From Clostridia bacterium (GTDB taxonomy: Bacteria; Bacillota; Clostridia; TANB77; CAG-508), in the NCBI GenBank assembly GCA_022796725.1, contig JAAWJE010000012.1, positions 1 through 41,503 on the forward strand: a stretch of 41,503 nt of DNA, read 5' to 3'. Below are positions 1-7,236 of this stretch, piece by piece. Numbering within the stretch: the stretch's first letter is position 1; every line of letters starts with the position of its first letter. Both the position numbers and the translations under genes were made by a program. Below the pieces are notes generated by a model. The model was given only the letters and a program-made list of their open reading frames with translations, was not told where the DNA came from and did not search any database.

Positions 1-1
1 A

Positions 2-817
2 AATAATAATGAAATAAATATTAAATCAGATTTTTCTTCTGAAAATTTAGAACTTTACAATAACTATGTTGCTTTAGGAGATAGTATTACACTTGGAACA
101 GGTCTTAGTGATCCAAAAAATGAAGCATTCTCATATCTTATTAAAAATAAATCTAATTGTGAGTTAAATAATTTTGGAATAGATGGTATGAATTCATCTT
201 GGCTTTTATATAACTTATCTAGTAAGCAGTATACAGATGAAATTAAATCTTCAAATCTAGTAACAATTTCAATAGGTTCAAATGATATATTTTGGATTTT
301 TTATAAGATTATAGCAAAATCTTTTAATATTGATATATCAAAAAATCATGATTTAAATTATAGTATTTATAACAACTTCTCAAATGCTTCCTTACCTGAA
401 AAATATAATATGCTAAATAATTTTTATACTAGTGCATTTTCTGAAGAAACAAAAAAAGATTTAGATAATGCAATTTTAAAATATAAAAAAGATTTTCCAG
501 AATTAATATCTAAAATTAAAAATATAAATTCTAATACCAAAATAATTGTTTTAGAATATTATAATCCTTATCATAATGTTTTAAATAATACTAAATTTAA
601 TAAACTTTCTGAATATTATATTAATCAGATGAATTCATTTTTATATAATAATACTAATTTAGGATATGAAATAGCATACATAAAAGATGCATTTTATAAA
701 AATAATTCCACAAATGTAAACTTTTCTATATTTGGTATTAATTTTGACCCTCATCCAAATAAAAAAGGTCATGAAATTATATATAGTTCTATTTTAGATA
801 TATTATGTAATAAATAA
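2..817 (+). CDS. SGNH/GDSL-family hydrolase, 5' end outside window
   Basis: The ORF track starts at an internal Met (188), but the same frame is open back to base 2 and encodes YVALGDSITLGTG, the block I GDS motif with the catalytic Ser. GSND (block III, oxyanion Asn) follows about 50 residues later, and FDPHPNKKGH near the C-terminus supplies the block V Asp/His. The gene is therefore a lipase/esterase-type SGNH hydrolase whose N-terminus, possibly with a signal peptide, lies upstream of the window. Substrate is not predictable; family members deacylate lipids or deacetylate sugars. The codons are very AT-rich, like the neighbours. A strong hairpin follows the stop and separates it from the convergent rubrerythrin. 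Family assignment is confident; the exact function is open. Confidence 0.85.
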   Translation, partial: NNNEINIKSDFSSENLELYNNYVALGDSITLGTGLSDPKNEAFSYLIKNKSNCELNNFGIDGMNSSWLLYNLSSKQYTDEIKSSNLVTISIGSNDIFWIFYKIIAKSFNIDISKNHDLNYSIYNNFSNASLPEKYNMLNNFYTSAFSEETKKDLDNAILKYKKDFPELISKIKNINSNTKIIVLEYYNPYHNVLNNTKFNKLSEYYINQMNSFLYNNTNLGYEIAYIKDAFYKNNSTNVNFSIFGINFDPHPNKKGHEIIYSSILDILCNK

Positions 818-831
818 TAATTTTTTATAAA

Positions 832-866
832 AATAATAAACACATCAAAATGATGTGTTTATTATT
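832..866. terminator. Bidirectional intrinsic terminator
   Basis: Perfect 16-bp stem AATAATAAACACATCA / TGATGTGTTTATTATT with an AAA loop, lying between the convergent SGNH hydrolase and rubrerythrin genes. A/T-rich flanks on both sides let it work in either direction. Confidence 0.85.
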
Positions 867-892
867 TTATCTATATATTTTTGTTTTTATTA

Positions 893-1441
893 TTAATTAA
901 AATATCTTTTTAATAGTCCATCAAATCCTCTTCCATGTCTAGCTTCATCTTTAGCCATTTCATGAACAGTATCATGAACTGCATCATATCCTAATTCTTT
1001 TGCTCTTGCTGCAAGTTCTTTTTTTCCAGCACAAGCTCCACATTCAGCTTCTGCTCTTAGCATTAAGTTCTTCTTTGTATCTGAATGAACAACTTCTCCT
1101 AATAATTCAGCAAATTTTGCTGCATGTTCTGCTTCTTCAAAAGCATATCTTTTAAATGCTTCTGCTATTTCAGGATATCCATCTCTATCTGCTTGACGGC
1201 TCATAGCAATATACATTCCGACTTCTGTACATTCTCCCATAAAATTATCTTTTAATCCTTTTACAACTTCCTCGTCTAATCCTTTTGCTATACCAACAAT
1301 ATGCTCATCAACATATTCTTTATCTACTGTTTCTACTCTTTCTTCAAATTTATCACTACGAGCTCCACATTGAGGACATTTTTCTGGTATATCTTCACCA
1401 AAATGAACATATCCACAAACTTTACACACATATGCTTTCAT
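893..1441 (-). CDS. Reverse rubrerythrin (N-terminal rubredoxin plus ferritin-like diiron domain)
   Basis: Residues 1-35 carry a rubredoxin Fe(Cys)4 site (CKVCG and CPQCGA). Residues 50-182 form the ferritin-like four-helix domain with diiron ligands in EEAEH and DEARH contexts. The rubredoxin-first order is that of the 'reverse' rubrerythrins of clostridia, which act as NADH-linked peroxidases reducing H2O2 (and O2) to water in the cytoplasm. The length of 182 aa is typical. The ATG start is preceded by GGAGG at good spacing and by a consensus promoter, so the gene is monocistronic. PerR control is known for clostridial homologues, but no clean PerR box is visible here. Confidence 0.93.
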   Translation of the reverse strand: MKAYVCKVCGYVHFGEDIPEKCPQCGARSDKFEERVETVDKEYVDEHIVGIAKGLDEEVVKGLKDNFMGECTEVGMYIAMSRQADRDGYPEIAEAFKRYAFEEAEHAAKFAELLGEVVHSDTKKNLMLRAEAECGACAGKKELAARAKELGYDAVHDTVHEMAKDEARHGRGFDGLLKRYFN

Positions 1442-1480
1442 GTTTTATACCTCCATTTAATATCTTATTTTTACATTAAT

Positions 1481-1508
1481 ATTATATAATTTTTTATAAT
1501 AAAGTCAA
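1481..1508 (-). promoter_or_regulatory. Vegetative-type promoter of the rubrerythrin gene
   Basis: On the minus strand TTGACT (1503-1508), a 16-bp spacer and TATAAT (1481-1486), about 40 bp upstream of the rubrerythrin ATG. Confidence 0.75.
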
Positions 1509-1772
1509 GTTAAAATTTTACTTTTATTACTATACTATATCACAGTAAAATGTAATATTTCATGTTTAATTAATTACTTGATATTTTTTTAAATAATTGT
1601 AAATATATATTATAATAAATAAAAATTGATAGGTTAATTGTTAGAAATTTATTAACAATGTAAAAAATCCGTGATATAACGACATCAGTCTAAATTATAT
1701 AATTTTCAAATGAAATAAAAAGAAAACTTATATTAAAAAAAGTATATAAAAAGCATTATTTTCAATAAAATA
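1509..1772. other. AT-rich intergenic region with no gene seen
   Basis: Between the rubrerythrin promoter and the truncated Ppx-like ORF. All three plus frames carry stops. A short inverted repeat (TTGTTA ... TAACAA, about 1640-1660) is the only structure seen. I searched here for a decayed Ppx N-terminal domain in other frames and found none. Confidence 0.5.
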
Positions 1773-2528
1773 TTGTCATCTGACTTAGATAAACTATATA
1801 CAGTTATAGAAAAAGCTATTGAACATACAAAAAATATTAATATTTATGGATGTAGTATTTTTAGAAATATATCATTAAAAGAATTAGAAGATATAAACAA
1901 TATACTATACAATAAATATAATTTAAAAATAGAAGTAGTTACTCAAGAAGATGAAGCACATTATACAGCGCTTGGTTGTTATAATGATATAAATTATAAT
2001 AAAAATATCTGTGTATTCATTGGAGGCAGAGGCTCTATTGAACTTATATTTGTAAAAAATAAAAAAATACTAGATAAAAAATATTATTCTTTTGGTGTTG
2101 TAGATATAACAAATAAGTTTGATAGTTTAAAAGAAGATATACCAACAGTTACATTTGATGAAGTATATAATTATATTGATACTTTAATTGATGATATAAA
2201 TATAGATGCAGATGTTTTAATATTAGCAGGTGGTGACCATTTATATTGGTATAACAATGCTGAATATGAATTATTAAGTAACAACTTATATTCAAGTGAA
2301 AATCAAAAATATATGATAACAAGAGACATGAGTGATGAATATGATAGAAATGCACTTGTTGCATCATTAAATAAGGTAAGACAAAATAGTGATAATCCAA
2401 AATGGTTTGAGGGTTCACGAGCAATGAAAATTATAACTAATTTAATATCTCATAAAATAAATGCTAAATATATTATTCCGACAAGAATAAATATGGAAGA
2501 TGGATTAAAAAATAAATTAAATAACTAA
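1773..2528 (+). pseudogene. Ppx/GppA-like phosphatase lacking its N-terminal domain (possible remnant)
   Basis: The 251-aa product matches the Ppx/GppA (exopolyphosphatase/pppGpp phosphatase) actin-like fold from about residue 70 of the family onward. FIGGRGSIEL stands where GGGSTE is expected, SFGVVDITNKF matches the conserved segment after it, and RAMKI...NMEDGL matches the C-terminal GLREG region. The first subdomain, with the phosphate-binding DIGSNS-type loop, is missing. The only start in frame is TTG at 1773 with no ribosome binding site, and a stop lies at 1734-1736. The glycine loop also carries an Arg. The gene is probably a 5'-truncated, inactive remnant. Alternatives are a divergent N-terminally short homologue expressed from a weak start, or a non-enzymatic derivative. 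The remaining frame is intact, so truncation may be recent. Confidence 0.55.
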
Positions 2529-2570
2529 ATATTCGAAAAATTTAAAGTCTACGAACTTATTAATAAAAAT

Positions 2571-2613
2571 GAACCCAAATTGTTAAACTTTTTTTGTCTA
2601 ACAATTTGGGTTC
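2571..2613 (-). terminator. Intrinsic terminator of the coat operon
   Basis: Perfect 15-bp stem GAACCCAAATTGTTA / TAACAATTTGGGTTC with a 13-nt loop. On the minus strand it is followed by ATTTTTATT, so it best serves the cotF-like gene. It may also stop plus-strand transcription from the Ppx-like ORF. Confidence 0.8.
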
Positions 2614-2636
2614 ACTTGTTATAATTCTATTTTTAT

Positions 2637-2885
2637 TTAATTCATACTTGAATATTTTTGCATTGCTTGGTTTACTTTAGTTTGTTCTGCCATCTCCATT
2701 TTGTACCATCCTTTTTCTGCCATTAAATTATATATCTTATTTTGAATATTTAAAGATTCTTCTAATGCACATTGAAATGCTTCATGAACTTCTTTAGTTG
2801 ATGATTCAATTGCACCATGAAGATATAAATCGCAAACTCCCTTAATTACCAATAACTCTTTTTCCATTAACTCTCTGTCTTCCAT
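2637..2885 (-). CDS. Spore coat protein, CotF family
   Basis: An 82-aa helical protein with the Coat_F signature: KGVCDLYLHGAIESST, then AFQCALEESLNIQNKIYNLM and the AEKGWY turn. Homologues are ferritin-like helical coat proteins deposited on the developing endospore in the mother cell. The ATG at 2885 has the Shine-Dalgarno TAAGGAG at 8 nt. The gene begins 10 bp after the stop of a 57-codon gene and is followed by a strong terminator, so the two form a bicistronic unit. No sporulation sigma promoter could be assigned with confidence in the AT-rich upstream DNA. Together with the Spo0E-like gene this indicates an endospore former. Confidence 0.88.
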   Translation of the reverse strand: MEDRELMEKELLVIKGVCDLYLHGAIESSTKEVHEAFQCALEESLNIQNKIYNLMAEKGWYKMEMAEQTKVNQAMQKYSSMN

Positions 2886-2895
2886 AATATTCTCC

Positions 2896-3069
2896 TTATA
2901 ATAAATTTAAAAATTTGTTATACAATTCTTTATGCTTTTGCTCTAGTGTTGAAACATACTGAGAAAGACTTGCATCTTGTAATTGTTTTGATGTGTTACA
3001 ACTACAATCTTTCATAAATTTTTCATGTCCTAAAGCATCTTCCACATATAAAAGTTCTTTACTTGTCAT
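2896..3069 (-). CDS. Small coat-associated protein (57 aa), first gene of the CotF operon
   Basis: This gene is below the ORF-track cutoff and was found by reading the minus strand upstream of the CotF gene. It starts with ATG at 3069 after AGAGGTGAT and ends with TAA at 2896-2898. The product begins MTSKELLYVEDALGHEKF, carries a CSC motif in the middle, and ends in an amphipathic helix (QKHKELYNKFLNLL). The size and helix pattern resemble the first half of a CotF/ferritin-like helical pair, so it may pack with the downstream 82-aa protein to complete a four-helix unit. Strong RBS, tight spacing to the coat gene and intact frame make it a real gene; the coat role is inferred from context. Confidence 0.8.
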   Translation of the reverse strand: MTSKELLYVEDALGHEKFMKDCSCNTSKQLQDASLSQYVSTLEQKHKELYNKFLNLL

Positions 3070-3263
3070 AATATCACCTCTTTAATTTTATTGTTTTCAA
3101 ATTTTATTATTTTATACTCTATTTAATAAATAGTTATTTATATTGTTTTTTATCGAAATAATAATTTTTTTAGACCTTTTTCTAACAAATTGTTATTACA
3201 TATATATTAATGCATATTTTTGTATATCAAAATAATAACTTTTTAGTAAATTTTCATATTTTT

Positions 3264-3292
3264 TTGCATATATTTAATAATAGAGATATTAG
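3264..3292 (+). promoter_or_regulatory. Possible promoter of the unknown gene at 3321
   Basis: TTGCAT (3264-3269), 17 bp, TATTAG (3287-3292). The -10 match is moderate. It lies after the ORF-track start (3210) and so supports the ATG at 3321. Confidence 0.4.
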
Positions 3293-3320
3293 ATTTTTTT
3301 ATATAAAAGGGGATAATGTT

Positions 3321-3806
3321 ATGAATAGTTTTTTTAATTTACCAAGTCTAAATGAAATAAACATTATAGATTTAGAAATATATAATAAAATTGATAGTGA
3401 ATTATGCAAATTAGAAGATTTGTCTAGGCTTGAACAATATAAAAAACAAATTCACTCAAGAAGAGCTGGTATAACATTTTTCTTTAAGAATTTTGAATAT
3501 AATAATTGTGTACTTAAATCCAAAAATAGATTTGGATTAAATAACTGTTTATCAAACAGTACTGATATTTACGAAAAAGAACTTGATAAAATTATACTTA
3601 CTAAAATAGATTGTACACTTAATACAATGTATAACAATATTATAAAAAATAATAGTAAATGTAATAAAAGCAAACTTGACCAAATTGCTGATAGAAAACT
3701 TGGCCTTGAATCGCTTTTTAACAATTATTCTGAAAATATGGGATTTTTAAAAAGACATGAAAAAACTTCAGAAAATTTTTCCTATACTTCACAACAAATA
3801 ATTTAA
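3321..3806 (+). CDS. Uncharacterised 161-aa protein
   Basis: I do not recognise this protein. The ORF track starts at 3210, but ATG 3321 has a better ribosome binding site (AAGGGGATAATGTT) and a candidate promoter lies between the two starts, so I use MNSFFNLPSLNEINI. The product is soluble, rich in Asn, Lys and Ile, and largely helical in pattern, with a basic segment (KKQIHSRRAGITFFFKNF) near residue 45 and four Cys. No signal peptide or membrane segment is seen. It is transcribed divergently from the coat operon and closed by its own terminator. A sporulation link would be only guilt by proximity. Confidence 0.6.
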   Translation: MNSFFNLPSLNEINIIDLEIYNKIDSELCKLEDLSRLEQYKKQIHSRRAGITFFFKNFEYNNCVLKSKNRFGLNNCLSNSTDIYEKELDKIILTKIDCTLNTMYNNIIKNNSKCNKSKLDQIADRKLGLESLFNNYSENMGFLKRHEKTSENFSYTSQQII

Positions 3807-3826
3807 GTTAATATAAATAAAACAAC

Positions 3827-3863
3827 AACTAGAAATTAGTTTTACTAATATTCTAGTTTTTTT
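3827..3863 (+). terminator. Intrinsic terminator
   Basis: AACTAGAAATTAGT pairs with ACTAATATTCTAGTT (one bulge) and runs directly into TTTTTT, just after the unknown gene ending at 3806. Confidence 0.85.
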
Positions 3864-3927
3864 ATTTATAAATAATATTTTTAATTTATATTACTTTTTT
3901 TTGCTATATAAAAAGCCTTGTTTCTAG

Positions 3928-3956
3928 TTGACAAACATTTTCTTGTATGTTAAAAT
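3928..3956 (+). promoter_or_regulatory. Promoter of rplU-rpmA
   Basis: TTGACA (3928-3933), 17-bp spacer, TAAAAT (3951-3956): near-consensus vegetative promoter. Transcription would start near 3962, giving a leader of about 100 nt before rplU. Confidence 0.85.
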
Positions 3957-3960
3957 ATGT

Positions 3961-4060
3961 AACTGTAATCCGCTTAATTAAGGTTCTTAAAGACTAATTA
4001 AATTTAGTTACCTAATATATAAGGGTTAGCGAGTATACAAAAAAAGGGAGGTGTACTTAA
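3961..4060 (+). ncRNA. L21 leader RNA (cis-regulatory)
   Basis: The roughly 100-nt leader between a near-consensus promoter and rplU shows nested pairing: AACT/AGTT outside and CTTAATTA / TAATTAA inside. It continues with GGGTTAGCGAGTATACA just before the GGGAGG Shine-Dalgarno, a segment I associate with the L21 leader described upstream of rplU in low-GC Gram-positives. GTATAC and GTGTAC can pair around the ribosome binding site. Known role: feedback control of the L21-L27 operon, presumably by L21. The Rfam assignment is from memory of the motif and needs a covariance search. Confidence 0.7.
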
Positions 4061-4411
4061 ATGTACGCAATTATTGAAGCATGTGGAAAACAATACAAAG
4101 TTTCTGAAGGAGATGTTGTATTTTTTGAAAAATTAGATACTGCTGAAGGTAAAAAAATTACATTTAGTAATGTAGTATTAGTATCTAATGGTGATGAAAT
4201 CCAAGTTGGAAGTCCTTATGTTAAAGGCGTTAAAGTTGAAGGTAAAGTAATTTCTCATGGAAAAGGTAAGAAAATACTTGTATTCAAATACAAAGCTAAA
4301 AAGAATTATAGAAGAACAAGAGGACATAGACAACCATATACAAAAGTTGAAATTACATCAATAAAAACTGCTACTGCTAAAAAAGAAGCTGCAGAAGCAA
4401 AAGCTGAATAA
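4061..4411 (+). CDS. rplU: 50S ribosomal protein bL21
   Basis: The product begins [20 protein letters not shown] and contains [24 protein letters not shown], the conserved L21 RNA-binding C-terminal block, followed by an Ala/Lys/Glu-rich tail (to 116 aa, slightly longer than the usual ~103). L21 binds 23S rRNA domain II/V contacts in the large subunit. The ATG at 4061 has GGGAGGTG upstream. It is first in a two-gene operon with rpmA and is preceded by the L21 leader. In most Firmicutes a small cysteine protease gene (prp/ysxB) lies between rplU and rpmA. Here only 60 bp separate them. Confidence 0.97.
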   Translation: MYAIIEACGKQYKVSEGDVVFFEKLDTAEGKKITFSNVVLVSNGDEIQVGSPYVKGVKVEGKVISHGKGKKILVFKYKAKKNYRRTRGHRQPYTKVEITSIKTATAKKEAAEAKAE

Positions 4412-4471
4412 TTTTAAATATTGTAAATAATAACGAAACATATAAAATATATGTGAAGGGAGTGAATTTAA

Positions 4472-4738
4472 GTGGCACATAAAAAAGGTCAAGGTAGTGT
4501 TAAAAACGGTAGAGATAGTGAGTCAAAGCGTCTAGGAGCAAAGAGAGCTGATGGACAATTTGTTTTAGCTGGAAATATATTAGTTAGACAAAGAGGAACA
4601 AAAATACATCCTGGCATTAATGTAGGAATTGGTAGTGATGATACATTATATGCTTTAGAAAGTGGAGTTGTTAAATTTGAAAGAAAAGGTAAAGATAAAA
4701 AACAAGTTAGTGTTTATCCAAAACCAGATCAAGAATAA
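4472..4738 (+). CDS. rpmA: 50S ribosomal protein bL27, without cleavable N-terminal extension
   Basis: 88 aa. [20 protein letters not shown] and [18 protein letters not shown] are diagnostic L27 blocks; the N-terminal tail reaches the peptidyl transferase centre. The start is GTG at 4472 with GAAGGGAGTG upstream, and the codon immediately before it in frame is TAA, so no N-terminal extension is possible. Most Firmicute L27 proteins carry a nine-residue extension removed by the protease Prp; this one starts directly at the mature-like end, as in Gram-negatives. The gene for Prp is also missing from its usual place between rplU and rpmA. An intrinsic terminator follows, so obg, its frequent partner, is not co-transcribed. 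Confidence 0.97.
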   Translation: MAHKKGQGSVKNGRDSESKRLGAKRADGQFVLAGNILVRQRGTKIHPGINVGIGSDDTLYALESGVVKFERKGKDKKQVSVYPKPDQE

Positions 4739-4740
4739 TA

Positions 4741-4774
4741 AAAAAATACCATTCATGAGTGAATGGTATTTTTT
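4741..4774 (+). terminator. Terminator of rplU-rpmA
   Basis: AATACCATTCA - TGAG - TGAATGGTATT stem followed by TTTTTTT. Symmetric A/T flanks allow bidirectional use with the convergent ABC-F gene. Confidence 0.9.
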
Positions 4775-4818
4775 TGCTTCTATCATATTTTATAATCTTA
4801 ATCTAAATTTGCTTACCA

Positions 4819-6297
4819 TTATAATTTTACAATTTTTGTTGCTACTTTTTTTATAAAAGTTTCATCATGCTCTACAAAAATAATAGTAGGTTTATATTTT
4901 AATATAGCCTCTTCTATTTGTATTCTTGTTAAAACATCAATATAATTAAGTGGTTCATCCCAAATATAAATATTAGCTGATTCTGAAATACTTTTAGAAA
5001 TTAAAACTTTTTTCTTCTGTCCTTCACTCATATTTTCTATATTTTTATCAAATTCTAATTTTGAAAATCCCATTTTTATAAGCATTGCTTTAAAAACACT
5101 CTCATCTATTTTATTATTTATCACATATTCTTTAATTGTACCTTTTAAATCATTTGTATTTTGCGATATATAAGATATCTTTAATTCATTATTTACTTTT
5201 AGCATTCCATTATATTTTATTTCATTTCCTATAATTAACTTTAATATACTTGATTTTCCACTTCCATTTTTACCAGCAATTGAAATTCTATCTCCATCTC
5301 TTACTTCAAATGATACTTTATTAAATATAACCTTATTATTATATTTTATTTGTAAGTCATTTAATATTATTAATGGATTTCTTTTATTTTCTATAGGTAT
5401 CATTTTTAAATTATCATTTCTATCAATATTATTTAATAATTTAGATTTTTGCTCTATAGATTTTTCTATTCTTTTTTCTATTACTTTAGATTTTTTCATC
5501 ATTTTGGCCGATTGATGACCTATATATCCTTTATCTACAAAACAATCAGAATTCGTATTATTATATTTTGATTTTTCAATTTTATCAGACCAGTTAGAAG
5601 TGTTTTTTGATGCTACTTCTAATCTTTTTATATCTTTTCTTAACTTCTCATCTTGCATAATTTCAAAATTATCTTGTTTGTCTTTATTTTCCTGCCATGA
5701 AGAAAAATTACCTTTTTGAATATCAATATTTGTATTATTAATAGATATAATATGATCTACAGTTTTGTCTAAAAATTCTCTATCATGAGATACTAAAATA
5801 AATCCTTTTTTCTTATCTAAATATTCTATTAAATTATTTTTTGTTTCATTATCTAGATGATTTGTAGGCTCATCAATTAATAAAAAATTATTTTCTTTTA
5901 AAAATAAACTTACAAGAAGTATTTTTACTTGTTCTCCTCCACTTAATAAGCTAAATTTTCTATATAATATTTCTGTATTTGATTTTAACAAGTTTAATTC
6001 CTTAATAATCTGCCAATCTTCTGCATTTGGAGCAATTTCATTTACAATATCTATTGAAAATCTCTCTTTATCTTTAATTTCAAATGGGAAATAATCAAAT
6101 TTTACACACTTTGTTATTGTTCCTCTATATTCATACTCATTTAATAATAATTTTAATAGTGTAGTTTTTCCTTTACCATTTCTTCCTATTAATCCTAATT
6201 TCCAATTTGTATCAATATTAAAAGATACATTTTCAAAAATATTATTTAATTCGTTTTCATATCCAAAAGTTAAATTATTCACACTTATTGTAGACAT
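4819..6297 (-). CDS. ABC-F ribosomal protection ATPase, Lsa-like
   Basis: 492 aa with two nucleotide-binding domains and no membrane segments. NBD1 has Walker A GRNGKGKTT (38-46), signature LSGGEQ (118-123) and Walker B LLIDEPTNHLD (139-149). NBD2 has Walker A GKNGSGKSS, a degenerate signature MSEGQ and Walker B IYIWDEPLNYID. The inter-domain linker (about 215-295) is Lys/Asn-rich and helical, the antibiotic-resistance arm of ABC-F proteins. The opening, with TNWKLGLIGRNGKGKTTLL, resembles the Lsa group, which dislodges lincosamides, streptogramin A and pleuromutilins from the ribosome; this is a family inference, not proven resistance. The start ATG has AGGAG at 7 nt. A terminator hairpin lies about 40 nt upstream, which could be either the end of the preceding operon or an attenuator. 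Confidence 0.88.
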   Translation of the reverse strand: MSTISVNNLTFGYENELNNIFENVSFNIDTNWKLGLIGRNGKGKTTLLKLLLNEYEYRGTITKCVKFDYFPFEIKDKERFSIDIVNEIAPNAEDWQIIKELNLLKSNTEILYRKFSLLSGGEQVKILLVSLFLKENNFLLIDEPTNHLDNETKNNLIEYLDKKKGFILVSHDREFLDKTVDHIISINNTNIDIQKGNFSSWQENKDKQDNFEIMQDEKLRKDIKRLEVASKNTSNWSDKIEKSKYNNTNSDCFVDKGYIGHQSAKMMKKSKVIEKRIEKSIEQKSKLLNNIDRNDNLKMIPIENKRNPLIILNDLQIKYNNKVIFNKVSFEVRDGDRISIAGKNGSGKSSILKLIIGNEIKYNGMLKVNNELKISYISQNTNDLKGTIKEYVINNKIDESVFKAMLIKMGFSKLEFDKNIENMSEGQKKKVLISKSISESANIYIWDEPLNYIDVLTRIQIEEAILKYKPTIIFVEHDETFIKKVATKIVKL

Positions 6298-6337
6298 TTC
6301 TTCTCCTATAAACTTTACTTACTTTTGCACAATATGC

Positions 6338-6370
6338 AAAAAAAGACAACTATTTTATATAATAGCTGCC
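6338..6370 (-). terminator. Terminator between surface-protein gene and ABC-F gene
   Basis: Minus strand: GGCAGCTATT - ATATAA - AATAGTTGTC (two G-U pairs) followed by TTTTTTT. It begins about 18 nt after the stop of the surface-protein gene and ends 40 nt before the ABC-F start. A small palindrome, TTGCATATTGTGCAA, follows. Confidence 0.75.
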
Positions 6371-6388
6371 CTTATTAATTATTTATTA

Positions 6389-7219
6389 TTATCTTCTCAT
6401 TCTTTTAGTATTAATTATATCCATTACTATTATAAGAATTATAGTTAATCCAACTGCAACAATTGATATTGGAAGCCATTTTTCTGGGCCTGCATCTGGT
6501 ATATCTTTATCTGATGCTTTATTTTGATCAAAAATTTCATTTTCTGATATTGTATTATCACCTATTTTAATTTCGTTTGACTCTTTAATTTCATTTGCTT
6601 CTGTAATCTCATTTGATTCTTTAATTTCTCCTTCTGAGTCACTTTCTTCAGAAATATTAGAAAAGTCAGCATTAAGTTTAACTTTTAATGTATATGTTGC
6701 TGCTTTTTCATCACCTGTCATAGTATATGAAAAAATATCATTATCTACTGATGTAGATGAATTAGATATTGCATTTTCATAAAAATAAAGTGCTTTATTT
6801 GAATCTACTCCTTGTGCATCAGTTATTCCTAAGAAACATAATGGTAATAATACTAATGGTTTAGTTACCTCTATTAAAGCTTTGTCATCAGATAATCCTT
6901 CTGTTGAAGTATTTACTGTAAAATTTGCTTCTGCAGCAGTAATAGTATAAGCTGCTGTCATTTCATAACCTTGATATGTGTATCTAATTGTTGTATCATC
7001 TAATGAAACAGTTCCACCTTCTGCACTTCCATCTCCTCCTATTGTTATTGTTGAATTAGATACAGTTGCTGTTGCTTTTTTATTTCCACTTGCATAAGCA
7101 TTCATATTTGTTTGTAATGTTTCTTTTGTTATTGTAGCAGCTAAAACTTTGCTAGATAAAATTAAAACCATTATTAATATTGTTAATATACAAATTTTAA
7201 TATTATAATTTTTTTTCAT
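6389..7219 (-). CDS. Secreted, C-terminally anchored surface protein of unknown function
   Basis: The start is taken at ATG 7219 (TAAGGAGG at 7 nt) rather than the track's 7252, which overlaps the previous gene. Of 276 aa, residues 1-28 form a signal peptide (MKKN..., hydrophobic core, then ...SSKVLAA). Residues 30-190 are Thr/Ala-rich and beta-like. Residues 195-230 are an acidic NEI-repeat linker. The C-terminus has IPDAG (240-244), a hydrophobic segment (249-266) and KRMRR. This layout is that of a wall- or membrane-anchored protein; IPDAG could be a non-canonical sortase signal, but no sortase is in the window. It is last in a five-gene operon. I do not recognise the main domain. Confidence 0.75.
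   Translation of the reverse strand: MKKNYNIKICILTILIMVLILSSKVLAATITKETLQTNMNAYASGNKKATATVSNSTITIGGDGSAEGGTVSLDDTTIRYTYQGYEMTAAYTITAAEANFTVNTSTEGLSDDKALIEVTKPLVLLPLCFLGITDAQGVDSNKALYFYENAISNSSTSVDNDIFSYTMTGDEKAATYTLKVKLNADFSNISEESDSEGEIKESNEITEANEIKESNEIKIGDNTISENEIFDQNKASDKDIPDAGPEKWLPISIVAVGLTIILIIVMDIINTKRMRR
6533..6628 (-). repeat. NEI-type low-complexity repeat in the surface protein
   Basis: Residues about 198-229 read as imperfect six-residue units ending in EI (EIKESNEITEANEIKESNEI, then a diverged copy). Such repeats probably form a flexible stalk and can vary in length by slippage. Confidence 0.6.
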
Positions 7220-7236
7220 TTTTTCCTCCTTATATA

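Noticed and set aside
1442-1500. PerR box upstream of rubrerythrin
   Set aside because: TTATATAATTTTTTATAAT is only a loose fit to the 15-bp consensus and is expected by chance at this AT content.
3070-3200. SigE/SigK promoter for the coat operon
   Set aside because: TATAAAATA-type matches are uninformative in this AT-rich DNA and the CATA core is missing.
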